DNA of 64,000 nt, taken from positions 1 to 64,000 of the forward strand of contig NZ_LAQL01000003.1 in NCBI RefSeq assembly GCF_001026905.1. Reading direction: 5' to 3'. A program made the position numbers and the translations under genes. Below, piece after piece: positions 18,435-27,682 of the stretch. The DNA is from Kiloniella spongiae. Its GTDB lineage: Bacteria; Pseudomonadota; Alphaproteobacteria; Kiloniellales; Kiloniellaceae. The notes beneath the pieces are model-generated. The model did no database searches. It had not been told where the DNA came from and saw only the letters and a list, made by a program, of their open reading frames with translations. Numbering within the stretch: the stretch's first letter is position 1; each line of letters starts with the position of its first letter.

Positions 18435-19508
18435 ATGGGAAATTCTGATTTAATGAACGAAGAACTCAAACTTTGGGCTGGCGCATCGCTGAAGACGGTG
18501 CTCAATGGTCAATCCATTATTGATTCCCCGCGTTTACAGGTAACCTCGCTGGAAGAGGCCGAGGCCTTTTTGGACTGTTATGGCTATGATTACGGTCAAC
18601 TTGAAGATCGTCAGGAAATCGAAGCAATTCGGCAGGAAGCGATTGATTTTATCGAAGATGTGTTGCTGGAAGATGATGAACCAATTCCACCAGCGGTTCG
18701 TAATCAGGAGAATATTTTACATCTGTTGATGTGGGTATCCGAGCCTGAAGCGACGGATCGTTCGCGATGGAGCTGTGCCTTGTTGCGCGTGATGCACACT
18801 TATGCTCACTGCGGGTCTTTTTTTAACGAGCATTACCACGGACAGATTCAGGATCAGATCTTTAGCCGTTTTGAACAACATATCCGCTATACGTCCAACG
18901 GTATTTTTATCGGTGATATAGAGCTTGTTTCCTATGAAAGCCGTGCATCCAAATCCCGTAAATCTGCGGTATTAAAACTGTTACACAAGGCCGAGAACGT
19001 TGCGGCTGATATCTTTGACTGGATTGGTATCCGCATGGTGACACGTTATCCGCTGGATGCCCTACGGGTTCTCTGTTATTTGCGCAACCACAATGTTGTA
19101 ATGTTTGCTAATATCAAACCATCACGTTCCCGCAATAGTCTGATTGATGTGGATTGGGTCGAAGAACGATGGAAAGGTGTTGAGGATCTGGCTCAGGTTA
19201 GTGCCGATCTACAGAAAATGCAGTATCCCAAGGAAGTGGGGCGCATGAGTGATAACGCCTTTAGTGGCGACAGCTATCGCGCTTTGCAGTTTACCTGTCG
19301 TCAACGCATCAAGCTAAAGGATACAGACGGGAGCCCGCGCCGGTTTTATTTCCCCTATGAAATCCAGATACAGGATGAAGAGAATTATCAAGCCAACCGG
19401 AACGGTGAAGCATCACACGAACAATATAAACAACGTCAGGTTCGATCAGCCAGGTATCGTGTGCTTGGTACCCTTGGTCGTAAAATTAATCGCGAAGTGG
19501 CCTCTTAG
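18435..19508 (+). CDS. RelA/SpoT-like nucleotidyltransferase-related protein (TIGR04552/04562-like)
   Basis: About 357 residues. The C-terminal half has RelA/SpoT-type synthetase signatures: DWIGIRMVTRYPLDALRVL, SYRALQFTCR and YFPYEIQIQDEENYQ, corresponding to the G-x-R, Y-R-x-L and E-x-Q-I elements of ppGpp synthetases. The N-terminal part (WSCALLRVMHTYAHC) matches an uncharacterised family I recall as related to RelA/SpoT. Whether it makes an alarmone is unknown. Start codon is uncertain: ATG 18435 or 18453 are both possible and a TTG at 18345 would add 30 residues. The gene stands alone. Confidence 0.65.
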   Translation: MGNSDLMNEELKLWAGASLKTVLNGQSIIDSPRLQVTSLEEAEAFLDCYGYDYGQLEDRQEIEAIRQEAIDFIEDVLLEDDEPIPPAVRNQENILHLLMWVSEPEATDRSRWSCALLRVMHTYAHCGSFFNEHYHGQIQDQIFSRFEQHIRYTSNGIFIGDIELVSYESRASKSRKSAVLKLLHKAENVAADIFDWIGIRMVTRYPLDALRVLCYLRNHNVVMFANIKPSRSRNSLIDVDWVEERWKGVEDLAQVSADLQKMQYPKEVGRMSDNAFSGDSYRALQFTCRQRIKLKDTDGSPRRFYFPYEIQIQDEENYQANRNGEASHEQYKQRQVRSARYRVLGTLGRKINREVAS

Positions 19509-19783
19509 ACAGTAATCAAGCTTGGTTAGAATAGAGATAACAGCTCAGAATGCCCTAAAAGACGTTTTTGAGAGATAAATAGCTGCGTGCCAATTGAAAT
19601 TACTTTTATCATCACCATATACGTGTAGCTAAGCAAGCCTTGCGGCCATTGGAAGGTAATGTACCAGATTGTGCATTGGTCCCTGAAGTGTATTCCTGAA
19701 AAATTCTGAAAATTGAATAATTCACCAAACTTTCGTGCATGAGCTCGAGAGTGGTTTTTACTGCTTCAAAAATGGGAAATAAA

Positions 19784-19993
19784 ATGATTAACGGTACAGT
19801 TAAATTCTATAATGCTGAACGTGGCTTTGGCTATATCAAGCCTGAGAATGGCGAAAAAGATGTACGTGTTTTGCTTTCTGCGCTTTCGCGTGCGGATATG
19901 AAAAGCCTGGCACAGGGGCAAAAAGTCAAATTTGATACGCATACCGATCCTGATAGCGGGAAAGTCGCTGTCCATAATATCGAGGCTGATTAA
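19784..19993 (+). CDS. Cold-shock-domain protein with altered RNP2
   Basis: 69 residues from the ATG at 19784, which gives the canonical N-terminus MINGTVKFYN; the open frame back to 19739 adds 15 atypical residues. RNP1 is present (RGFGYIKP), as are the GQKVKF and NIEAD segments of CspA-type proteins. RNP2, usually DVFVHIS, reads DVRVLLS, so the aromatic and histidine residues that contact RNA are replaced. Binding may therefore be weakened or altered. It is monocistronic, with a long leader-like spacer from 19509, as is common for csp genes. Confidence 0.82.
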   Translation: MINGTVKFYNAERGFGYIKPENGEKDVRVLLSALSRADMKSLAQGQKVKFDTHTDPDSGKVAVHNIEAD

Positions 19994-20104
19994 AAAGGCT
20001 TTATCCAGACTATTTGTCATAATCGGAGAGAGTTATTCTCTCTTTCCGATGTTCAGAAGAGTGTCAGGGCTGGATTTGTAAGATTCCGGCTTTGGGGTTC
20101 GGCT

Positions 20105-20899
20105 TTGCGTGTTTATCTGGTGAGATGTGGATGCCTTTGTTATGCCGCACTATCCAGATTTTTTATCACGCTTATTCTTTTTGTACTTGGCTTTGTGCCC
20201 GGGCAGGGCGCATTAGCACAATCAGGGATACCTGATAATGCACAGGCCAGTTCTTATGCCGAAGGCTGGGAGTGCAAAAGAGGCTTTCGAAAGAAGGATG
20301 AAAATTGTCTTGCGATCACCGTGCCTGAGAATGCTTATTTGTCTAGACAGTCTTATGGACAGGGCTGGAAATGCAACAGGGGTTTTCAGGAAACAGGGCT
20401 GTTGTGTAAGGCAATTGTTATCCCTGAAAATGCCTATCTTGAAGCATTTGGTCGTGGATGGCGATGTGATCGCGGGTTTAGAAATAACAACAGCGGCGTA
20501 TGCGAAGCTGTTCACGTCCCGAAAAATGCTTTTCTAACACGCCAGGGGAATGCTTGGGAGTGTGAATTTCCGTTTCGTAAGGCTGGGGATGGGTGCCAGA
20601 TGATTTCAGCGCCTCCTAATGCCTTTCTGACATATTCTTCATACGGAAAAGGTTGGGAATGCCGCCGCGGATTTATCCAGACGGGTAATAGCTGCCACGC
20701 GATTAAGGTACCTGATTATGCATATCTGACCGGTGATTATTTTGACGGCGGGTGGAAATGTAAACGAGGATATCAGGCAAAGGAAGGACTGTGTCTTCCA
20801 ATTATTTTACCGCCAAACGCTCATCTTGGTTATTTCGGTACGGATTGGGAGTGTGACCGTCCATTCGAAAAAAATGGAGAGACGTGTGTCATGCCCTAG
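20105..20899 (+). CDS. Secreted cysteine-rich tandem-repeat protein
   Basis: 264 residues. A hydrophobic N-terminus (FFITLILFVLGFVPG..ALAQ) is a signal peptide. The rest is seven tandem units of 31-33 residues with consensus W-x-C-x-R-G-F-x5-C-x-x-I-x-x-P-x-N-A-Y-L, two cysteines per unit and 14 in all, probably disulphide-bonded in the periplasm or outside the cell. I know similar W-x-C repeats from marine proteobacterial hypothetical proteins but no function. The start is taken as the TTG at 20105 because GGGG lies 7 bases upstream; a downstream GTG at 20120 is possible. Confidence 0.72.
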   Translation: MRVYLVRCGCLCYAALSRFFITLILFVLGFVPGQGALAQSGIPDNAQASSYAEGWECKRGFRKKDENCLAITVPENAYLSRQSYGQGWKCNRGFQETGLLCKAIVIPENAYLEAFGRGWRCDRGFRNNNSGVCEAVHVPKNAFLTRQGNAWECEFPFRKAGDGCQMISAPPNAFLTYSSYGKGWECRRGFIQTGNSCHAIKVPDYAYLTGDYFDGGWKCKRGYQAKEGLCLPIILPPNAHLGYFGTDWECDRPFEKNGETCVMP

Positions 20900-21096
20900 A
20901 TTTATCGTTTTCACTTAATTGATAAATTTTTATTTCAAAATCAAATCACCAGGAATAATCAGATGATAAATCAATTTGTTAAGAGGCATTATATCGACCG
21001 CAATTTTTCTCGATTTTTTTATCAGAATAAATTCCAGCCCATATCAGCTGAATGTATTCATTTAGAAGTCAGACAATATGATCAGGTGGAAAGGTC

Positions 21097-22170
21097 ATGA
21101 AGTTGATTAATTCGGATGCTCAGGAATTAACATCTATTGCATGTGATCCTAAAATAGAACGATATATTGCCGTTGTTGCGACCAATACCGAAGGAAATAA
21201 AGAAACTGGCTTTGGTTCAATTGACACCTGCAAAGCCTTTTATGAAGCCTTGATGGAAAGCTATCAACGGGTCACGTTCCACGAAGTTGCAACAAGGGCA
21301 TCGCTTGATCTGATTGTACGGGAAAGACCGGATCTTGTTGTTCTATGTAGTAAATATTTACCTGAAACGGGCGGTCATCCGAAAATATGGTTTTCAGAAT
21401 ACTTTGCAGCACACGATATTGCTTTTACCGGGTCGGATCGTGAAACGCTGGAATTTGATTCTAACAAAAGCAAGGCAAAAACAGTTTTGCTGAACAATGG
21501 TATTGCGACGGCAAAGTTCTTTCTGGCTCACCCCGATCAATTTCAGAGCGAAGATCAGCTTCCTTTACCTCTTCCGCTTTTTATCAAACCGCTTGATGCT
21601 GCAAACGGCAATGGAATTGATGAAAATTCAATTGCGCGGGACTTTGAAAGTTATCGCCAAAAAATTGCAGAGCTGTTTCTTGCTTTTGGCGCGAAAATTC
21701 TGGTTGAGGAACTTTTACCGGGACGGGAATTTACAGTTGCTGTTCTGGATAACAGGAATGAAGCAACGCGAATGGTCATGCCGCTTGAAATAATTCCCCC
21801 GGAAAATTGCAAAGGAGATCGTACACTGGGATGTGACGCCAAAAAGAAAAATGATGAAGTTCTTCAACTTGTTGAGGAACCGCTGGTGTCGGAAATTAAA
21901 CAGCTTGTCGGCAAGGCTTTTTCCATTCTCGGAGCACAGGATTTTGGGCGCATTGATGTTAAACTTGATGCTCTTGGTCAACCGCATTTCATCGAAGCTA
22001 ATCTAGTGCCGGGCATGACGCCCGATAGCAGCTATTTCCCACGCGCATGTATTCTTAATAACACAGAAAGCAGGATAAAAAATGATATGCCAACGATAAC
22101 CCATTCTGATATCGCCCGAAAAATCGTGGAATTGGCTCTGAATCGTGCATATCTGGTGTCAGCCGTTTAG
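21097..22170 (+). CDS. ATP-grasp ligase, D-Ala-D-Ala ligase-like
   Basis: 357 residues. It follows the Ddl layout: N-terminal domain (residues 1-115), a central ATP-grasp region with LFIKPLDAANGNGI and ILVEELLPGREFTVAVLD, and the metal-binding C-terminus FGRIDVKLDALG, FIEANLVPGMT. Ddl normally has R-x-D and L-E-I-N-T-x-P-G-M-T; here it reads F-I-E-A-N-L-V-P-G-M-T, so a related peptide ligase is likely and the substrate may not be D-alanine. GGAAAGG precedes the ATG. No cell-wall genes are nearby, so it is not the housekeeping ddl. Confidence 0.75.
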   Translation: MKLINSDAQELTSIACDPKIERYIAVVATNTEGNKETGFGSIDTCKAFYEALMESYQRVTFHEVATRASLDLIVRERPDLVVLCSKYLPETGGHPKIWFSEYFAAHDIAFTGSDRETLEFDSNKSKAKTVLLNNGIATAKFFLAHPDQFQSEDQLPLPLPLFIKPLDAANGNGIDENSIARDFESYRQKIAELFLAFGAKILVEELLPGREFTVAVLDNRNEATRMVMPLEIIPPENCKGDRTLGCDAKKKNDEVLQLVEEPLVSEIKQLVGKAFSILGAQDFGRIDVKLDALGQPHFIEANLVPGMTPDSSYFPRACILNNTESRIKNDMPTITHSDIARKIVELALNRAYLVSAV

Positions 22171-22331
22171 GATTGAGCCTTCTGTCTGATGGATTTGTTT
22201 TCGGGCAAGGGTCTGTTGGTTAAGTCATACAATGTAATACAAAGTAACGGCGTAAAAAAATGCAGAGCTTTTCTTTTTCGTTGAAGAGAGGGCTTTCTAT
22301 GTGTCGTGTTTTTTATCGTGGAAAATTATTT

Positions 22332-22373
22332 GCGTCATTTGTCCGTTGACATAGCGTCATATGTCACTATCTT
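22332..22373 (+). promoter_or_regulatory. Promoter and operator of the RES/Xre module
   Basis: A consensus -35 box TTGACA (22346-22351) is followed after 16 bp by TATCTT (22368-22373). Overlapping it are two direct repeats, GCGTCATTTGTC (22332-22343) and GCGTCATATGTC (22354-22365), spaced 22 bp or two helical turns, and an inverted repeat GACATA-N6-TATGTC (22348-22365). This is the arrangement expected for antitoxin autorepression. Confidence 0.65.
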
Positions 22374-22422
22374 TATAGGTGAGGTATTCAAACTATCGAG
22401 ACTATTCTTTGAGAGGTGACTC

Positions 22423-22851
22423 ATGTACGCAACGGAATATGCCCTGCTTGGGGGCAACGCCAAGGCAATGAGTACCACGGAAAATGCATTAAATGTGATC
22501 CGTCAAGGCTTGCCGGTGGATATGATTGATCATGCCGGGGATGTCCTGCGCGTGGCCAAAGGTGATCTGGTGCCTTTGATTGGGGCAAATTTGCGGAGTA
22601 TCCAGCGTAAAAAAGGCGGTGAAGGCGGTGGAAACCTTACTCCGCAACAAAGCGAGCATACCTTGGCGATCATGGGCGTTCTGACTTCTGCAACTGACTA
22701 TTTTAATGACCGGGAAGCCGCACTGGAATGGATGAAAACGCCCCAGATTGCATTGGGAAACAAAAGTGCCTTTTCTTATCTTGATACTATGGCGGGCATT
22801 AGTTTTGTGAACGATATTATCAACCGCATGAAATATGGAATGACGGCCTAA
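22423..22851 (+). CDS. Antitoxin of RES/Xre type (MbcA/ParS family)
   Basis: 142 residues, the usual size for Xre/MbcA/ParS antitoxins. The N-terminal half (VIRQGLPVDMIDHAGDVL, LRSIQRKK) is the degenerate helix-turn-helix region; the C-terminal half (ATDYFNDREAALEWMKTPQIALGNKSAF split as EAALEWMKTP and ALGNKSAF) is the toxin-binding domain that inserts into the RES active site. GAGGTG precedes the ATG. The stop is one base from the toxin start. It likely represses its own promoter through the repeats just upstream. Confidence 0.9.
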   Translation: MYATEYALLGGNAKAMSTTENALNVIRQGLPVDMIDHAGDVLRVAKGDLVPLIGANLRSIQRKKGGEGGGNLTPQQSEHTLAIMGVLTSATDYFNDREAALEWMKTPQIALGNKSAFSYLDTMAGISFVNDIINRMKYGMTA

Positions 22852-22852
22852 G

Positions 22853-23314
22853 GTGGAACTCTATCGGCTAGCCCATAAAAATTATGCAGATCTGTCTGGT
22901 CGCGGTGGATTGTATGGGTCTGGTCGTTGGCATCATAAAGGGCTGCCTGTTCTCTATACCGCATCATCGCGTTCCTTGGCCGCGCTGGAACGTTTCGTCC
23001 ACGAGACCTCATCTACCCTGCCGCCATTGGTGATGTTGACCATTTGGGCACCAGATAATCTGTCTCTTAAACGGGTTACGGAAAAGAAACTTCCCAAAGG
23101 CTGGGACCATTTACCTGATACTTACGTGTCCCGGGATTTCGGCAATAAATGGCTGCAAAAGGCCAAGGAAGCAGCGCTTGTAGTTCCCTCTGCCATTGTT
23201 CGGGATGAATACAATGTTCTGATCAATCCGGGCCATCCGGAAAGCGTGGAGTTAAAAATACTGGAAAAAACTGATTTTTATTATGATCAGCGCTTGCAAA
23301 AGATGATCAGGTGA
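22853..23314 (+). CDS. RES-domain toxin (NAD-consuming)
   Basis: 153 residues, GTG start one base after the antitoxin stop. RES domain signatures are visible: an early YR (LYRLAHK), GRGGLYGSGRWHHKG, VLYTASSRSLAALE, and a late PSAIVRDEYNVLINPGH. Characterised RES toxins (MbcT, Res) degrade NAD+ by hydrolysis or phosphorolysis and halt growth when unbound by antitoxin. No residue loss was noticed, so the toxin is likely active. Confidence 0.9.
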   Translation: MELYRLAHKNYADLSGRGGLYGSGRWHHKGLPVLYTASSRSLAALERFVHETSSTLPPLVMLTIWAPDNLSLKRVTEKKLPKGWDHLPDTYVSRDFGNKWLQKAKEAALVVPSAIVRDEYNVLINPGHPESVELKILEKTDFYYDQRLQKMIR

Positions 23315-23522
23315 GGGGCGATAATATCCCCTATAAAAGTAGGTTTTTTCTGCTCTGATAGTCCGTTATTGCATTGATAGGTAACAGAAAACATAGAGTG
23401 TTGTATCAATTTATGAGAAGCCCTTTCATAAAAAACCATATTTTGGTCTGTGATTAACTAAAAATTTACAAGGTAAGGTTTCAAATAGACCTGAATATAA
23501 TATTGTTTTAGGGCACTATTTC

Positions 23523-25574
23523 ATGGCCGATAATACATCCAAGCTTTCTACAAAGAATATCAGTGCGTTAAATTTTTTTTCAAACTTGAAAATGACACCA
23601 AAGCTATTAGGCAGTTTTGGTATTGTCATTCTCATATTTTTATCAGTTATGGGGTTGGCCTATTGGAACTTTGTGAAAGTTGGACATGAAGTCGAGGAAA
23701 TGGAGCTTGCTGCCAAAGAGTTGGAGCTCGCGACAAATATCGAGCTCAAATTTCTAAAAATGAGCCGAGCGGCACGTGCTTTTGTCCAAAAAGGCGATGA
23801 TGCATCAGAAGCTGCTACACATAAATACGAAAAAGAAACAGCTGAAGCGATTAAGTTTGCCGAGGAAAATATTCCGATCGAAGAGCATCAAAAACTGATT
23901 GCTGATATCAAGGTCGCGTTTGAAGCCTATTCCAAGGATTTTCTGATCGTTGCGAAGAAAAAACATGAGTTTCTGGAGTTGGTCGATAAGGAACTGGAGC
24001 CTGCCGCTGATCTGATGATCAAGGATCTGGATGATTTGATTGCGGATGCCCGGGAAGAAAACAACGCAAAGTTAATGGATCTGGCTTTTGAAGCCCGGGA
24101 ACATGCTTTTCTTATTCAGGTTGATACAGGCAGACTGCTATTCGAAGGCAAGAAAGAATATGCGAAAAAGGTTTCAGATGAGTTCGCGGCCTTTGATAAA
24201 ACCCTGAAGGCTGCAGAACCTGAGCTTCATACGGATCACGAGCGCGAACTTTATACCGAGTTACAGGATCTTAGGGCAAAATACGAAAAAACTTATGATA
24301 TTGTTCTCCGCGATCAACTCGAATTGACCGAGATGATGGACGTTGAAATGCCGAATTTTTCGGCGATCATACTAAATACGTCTGAAGAATTGGCCCATAT
24401 TGCAGCTGAACATGAGCATGAAATTGCGGTTCAGGCTCAGGGGGAAATTGCACTGGCCGAGCTGGAACTGGTTGTAGTTGGCGCTATTGGATTGGCTATC
24501 GCAGTTGGACTTGCTTTGGCTTTGGGAAAGGTTATTGGTGGTCCTGTGCGGGGCATGACAGAGGCGATGCAGCGGTTGGCTGATGGTGATAAAACTGTTG
24601 ACATACCGGGGCAAAACCGCAGTGATGAAATCGGTGAAATGGCGTCAACTGTTGAAGTCTTTAAAAATAGCATGCTTGAAGCCGAGCGTTTAGCCAAAGA
24701 ACAAATGGAAGAAGAAGCAGCTAAATTACAGCGGGCAAGTGAAATAGCAACGGCAATCCAAGATTTTGAAGATCAGGCTGCAGATTTGATTGCACAGGTT
24801 ATGGAAGTGGCTGAGCGCATAGATGGTGCGGCGGCATCAACCGGTACAGAAACGACGAAAACAGGTAATCGATCCTTTGAAGTTGCCATGGCAGCGGAGC
24901 GTACATCATCCAACGTTGATTCAACTGCTGCAGCCGCAGAAGAGTTGTCAGCCTCCATTTCTGAAATATCGCAGCAGGTTACTCAATCTTCTACTATAGC
25001 AGAAACTGCGGTTACGGAGGTTGATCAGGCGACGAATATGGTCCGCGGACTGGAAAAAGAAAGCCAGAAAGTCAGCGAAGTTTCCGAGATGATTTCCGCC
25101 ATTGCGGAACAAACCAACCTCTTGGCGCTTAACGCGACGATTGAAGCAGCCCGCGCCGGGGATGCCGGGAAAGGTTTTGCAGTTGTGGCGTCAGAGGTTA
25201 AGAACCTTGCAACCCAGACGGCAAAAGCCACCGAGCAGATTTCTGTTATTATCAGTACAATCCAAAGCTCTACCGGTGAATCCGTGACCGCAATTGAACG
25301 CATTGGAAGTGTTATGGATGAAGTGAATACTGCAACAACGATCATTGCCAGCGCTATTGAAGAACAAAATGCGGTTACCCAGGAAATTGCACGTACGGCA
25401 AGTAGTGTGAGTACTGATGCGAACATGGTGCTTGATAGTGTGGGTAACTTGACCATGTCAGCGGCGCGTTCTTCCAGAAAGTCGGTTCAAATGTTATGGG
25501 AGGCAAAATCTCTGGAACAAACGATGACTGTTTTCCGGACTGAAATTCAAAGTTTCTTAAAGTCTGTCAGCTAA
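23523..25574 (+). CDS. Methyl-accepting chemotaxis protein
   Basis: 683 residues. TM helices at about 30-50 and 316-334 frame a periplasmic, almost wholly alpha-helical, acidic sensor domain of about 265 residues (HBM- or CHASE3-like by appearance). A HAMP domain (about 337-385, ending [15 protein letters not shown]) follows. The signalling hairpin tip ([18 protein letters not shown]) is complete. No C-terminal CheR-binding pentapeptide was seen. The next genes encode a STAS protein and a receiver-phosphatase, so this receptor may feed a partner-switching output rather than, or as well as, CheA. Confidence 0.93.
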   Translation: MADNTSKLSTKNISALNFFSNLKMTPKLLGSFGIVILIFLSVMGLAYWNFVKVGHEVEEMELAAKELELATNIELKFLKMSRAARAFVQKGDDASEAATHKYEKETAEAIKFAEENIPIEEHQKLIADIKVAFEAYSKDFLIVAKKKHEFLELVDKELEPAADLMIKDLDDLIADAREENNAKLMDLAFEAREHAFLIQVDTGRLLFEGKKEYAKKVSDEFAAFDKTLKAAEPELHTDHERELYTELQDLRAKYEKTYDIVLRDQLELTEMMDVEMPNFSAIILNTSEELAHIAAEHEHEIAVQAQGEIALAELELVVVGAIGLAIAVGLALALGKVIGGPVRGMTEAMQRLADGDKTVDIPGQNRSDEIGEMASTVEVFKNSMLEAERLAKEQMEEEAAKLQRASEIATAIQDFEDQAADLIAQVMEVAERIDGAAASTGTETTKTGNRSFEVAMAAERTSSNVDSTAAAAEELSASISEISQQVTQSSTIAETAVTEVDQATNMVRGLEKESQKVSEVSEMISAIAEQTNLLALNATIEAARAGDAGKGFAVVASEVKNLATQTAKATEQISVIISTIQSSTGESVTAIERIGSVMDEVNTATTIIASAIEEQNAVTQEIARTASSVSTDANMVLDSVGNLTMSAARSSRKSVQMLWEAKSLEQTMTVFRTEIQSFLKSVS

Positions 25575-25628
25575 GCTTTTTAAAGCTTTACGGTTTTACT
25601 GATTATTATATTAGAGGATTCTAGGACT

Positions 25629-25931
25629 GTGGATTATTCAAAGACACAAAATGGCGATACAGTTTCCATTTCTTTTCGGGGGGAATTCGGGTTTCCCGAC
25701 AATCCCAAAGCACAAGAAATTATCAAAGAAGTAAAGGAAGGCAGTAGTTCGAGCTATTCTATCGATTTGAGTGGATTGGAAACAATTGATTCCGCTGGTC
25801 TTGGTATGCTCTTGCTAATCAATGATGCGGCTGAAGATGGTGGGAAAAGCCTGGAACTGCGCAGTCCAACAGGACAGGTGCAAAAGATGCTCGAAATTTC
25901 CAGGTTTTCAGAAATTATTTCGATCAAATGA
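25629..25931 (+). CDS. STAS-domain anti-anti-sigma-type protein
   Basis: 100 residues, GTG start. This is the SpoIIAA/RsbV fold with the phosphorylation-site motif DSAGLGMLLL (Ser in DSAG). It lies 54 bases after the chemoreceptor and just before a PP2C-type phosphatase that could dephosphorylate it. The matching serine kinase (RsbW/SpoIIAB type) is not in this window. Confidence 0.88.
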   Translation: MDYSKTQNGDTVSISFRGEFGFPDNPKAQEIIKEVKEGSSSSYSIDLSGLETIDSAGLGMLLLINDAAEDGGKSLELRSPTGQVQKMLEISRFSEIISIK

Positions 25932-26045
25932 TAAGCCTGACATAGATCCCAAAATCTTATTGTGAACCTCAAAAAAAAGTAAGAGAATTTTGTCAGGTTG
26001 TTCTGTGATTTGGGAAGGGAAGTTATAAGTCGGTTCGTGAAAAAA

Positions 26046-26064
26046 AGCCCGAGCGGGCTGTTTT
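26046..26064 (+). terminator. Weak terminator after STAS gene
   Basis: AGCCC-GAGC-GGGCT stem-loop preceded by A6 and followed by GTTTT. The stem is short; it may be read from both strands or be leaky. Confidence 0.45.
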
Positions 26065-26093
26065 GGGTGAGGTTTGATAATTAGGTTGTAAGT

Positions 26094-27323
26094 ATGGAAA
26101 TAGTAACGAATACGGGCTTTTCGCATGGTTCAAAACCTGAAGATCAAGACGAAGTTTCGGTAAAACTTGTCGATATACAATCATGCAAAATTCTGATCGT
26201 TGATGATGAGTTGTTGATCCGTGAACTTATCAAGGCGCAATTAAGTTCAGTTGGTTTCGATACTATAGACGTTGCCGAAGACGGCCTTATCGGGATCCAG
26301 CGGATTAAGGATACCAAGCCTGATCTTGTTATTCTCGATATTCAAATGCCGGGAATGACTGGCATTGAAGTTCTGAAACAAATAAGAGCAAACCCCGTTT
26401 ATGATGATATGCCTATCATCGTAGAAACAGGACACGATGATAAAGAGTTTCGCAATGAAGTTCTTCGGGCCGGGGCCACCGATATTATTTCTAAACCAAT
26501 CGATTTTAAACTTCTGCGTCTTCGCGTGCGAACGCATTTGGAACATCGTCTTCTGGTTACGAGTTTGAAGTCGTATCAACAAAGGGTTGAACAAGAACTG
26601 GAAGCCGCACGGTCTATGCAATTACAGCTATTACCGCGTGAACGTGACATTCAGGCAATTGAAGAAAAATATGAAGTAAAGCTGGATTGGCATTATCAGG
26701 CTTCATCAGAACTCAGCGGTGACTGTTGGGGTGTTCACCCAATCAGCGATACAAGCTTTGGCATTTTTATCGTTGACTTTACAGGTCATGGCGTGGGCGC
26801 TGCGGTAAACACTTTTCGGTTTCACACTGTGGTGAAAGATTTAGAACCAGATGCCGAGAGTCCTGCCCGGTATCTGGAAATGCTGAATGATCAATTGATC
26901 GATTTAATACCGCGAGGTCAGTTCGCGACGGTGAATTATTCAATAATTGATGTTGAAAAAAACACATTAACCTATGCTTCGGCGGGGCATACATCGCCTA
27001 TTATGGGATGTACTGAAATGAATGAAGTCTTCCTTGGTACTCCAGATGGATTACCAATTGGCATCAAGAAATCAATTGAATTTCAGGATCACGAGATTGC
27101 TATGAATCCCGACGGATTTTTGCTTTTGTACTCGGACGCCCTGATTGAAACGCCAGATGATGAGGCCACCCCACTGGATGATGATGGGCTTGTAAAGTTG
27201 GTATATAAAACTCTATCCCAATCGAACGAGAAAAGACCGTTGGAAGACTTGCTCAATAGTTTCTATGCGCGTTCTGAAACGGCCCCTAACGATGATGTGA
27301 CCGCAATTTGGATCCAGCGTTAG
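26094..27323 (+). CDS. Response regulator with PP2C (SpoIIE/RsbU-type) phosphatase output
   Basis: 409 residues. Receiver domain at about 32-150: ILIVDDE acidic pocket, phosphoacceptor Asp in LVILDIQMPGMTG, and SKPI lysine. A coiled-coil linker (QQRVEQELEAARSMQLQLLP) leads to a PPM/SpoIIE phosphatase domain with metal-binding SGDCWG and IVDFTGHGVGAA motifs and a late NDDVTAIWI. A phosphorylated receiver would activate dephosphorylation of a STAS partner, most simply the protein encoded just upstream. Confidence 0.92.
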   Translation: MEIVTNTGFSHGSKPEDQDEVSVKLVDIQSCKILIVDDELLIRELIKAQLSSVGFDTIDVAEDGLIGIQRIKDTKPDLVILDIQMPGMTGIEVLKQIRANPVYDDMPIIVETGHDDKEFRNEVLRAGATDIISKPIDFKLLRLRVRTHLEHRLLVTSLKSYQQRVEQELEAARSMQLQLLPRERDIQAIEEKYEVKLDWHYQASSELSGDCWGVHPISDTSFGIFIVDFTGHGVGAAVNTFRFHTVVKDLEPDAESPARYLEMLNDQLIDLIPRGQFATVNYSIIDVEKNTLTYASAGHTSPIMGCTEMNEVFLGTPDGLPIGIKKSIEFQDHEIAMNPDGFLLLYSDALIETPDDEATPLDDDGLVKLVYKTLSQSNEKRPLEDLLNSFYARSETAPNDDVTAIWIQR

Positions 27324-27363
27324 ACCAGTGTTAGACCAGTGTTAGACCAGTGTTAGACCAGTG
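27320..27363. repeat. 11-bp tandem repeat, four copies
   Basis: TTAGACCAGTG is repeated four times without a gap, and a partial fifth copy follows. The first copy contains the stop codon (TAG, 27321-27323) of the phosphatase gene and each copy contains TAG. It is probably a slippage-prone microsatellite with no effect on the protein. Confidence 0.95.
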
Positions 27364-27682
27364 TTAGAATAGAGTGGATATTAATTTTAAATAAATTCAA
27401 ACGGTCATAATTATTATCACCTGAATGATGATCGTTACGTTTTATGTCAATTCTTTAGCCGGAAGAATTTTTTTGATAATTTATAAAATTGTTTCTTAAC
27501 TTGATAGAGATTGAAATCTCTCCTGAAAATCGATTTTCTCTGTCGTAATATTTCCCTCAAAGATATCTTTAACGGGTAATGAGAATCATTGATTTGTTCG
27601 TGAGTTAGCCTTGTTGCAGGTTTTCTGTTTAGATTCAATTTTAGAAAACTCCCTTTATGTCTTCTCAAAAGGTAGGTAATTG
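27364..27682 (+). other. Intergenic region upstream of LysR gene
   Basis: AT-rich spacer. It contains TATCACCTGAATGATGA (27414-27430), which recurs exactly at 35572-35588. No gene or terminator was recognised. Confidence 0.4.
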
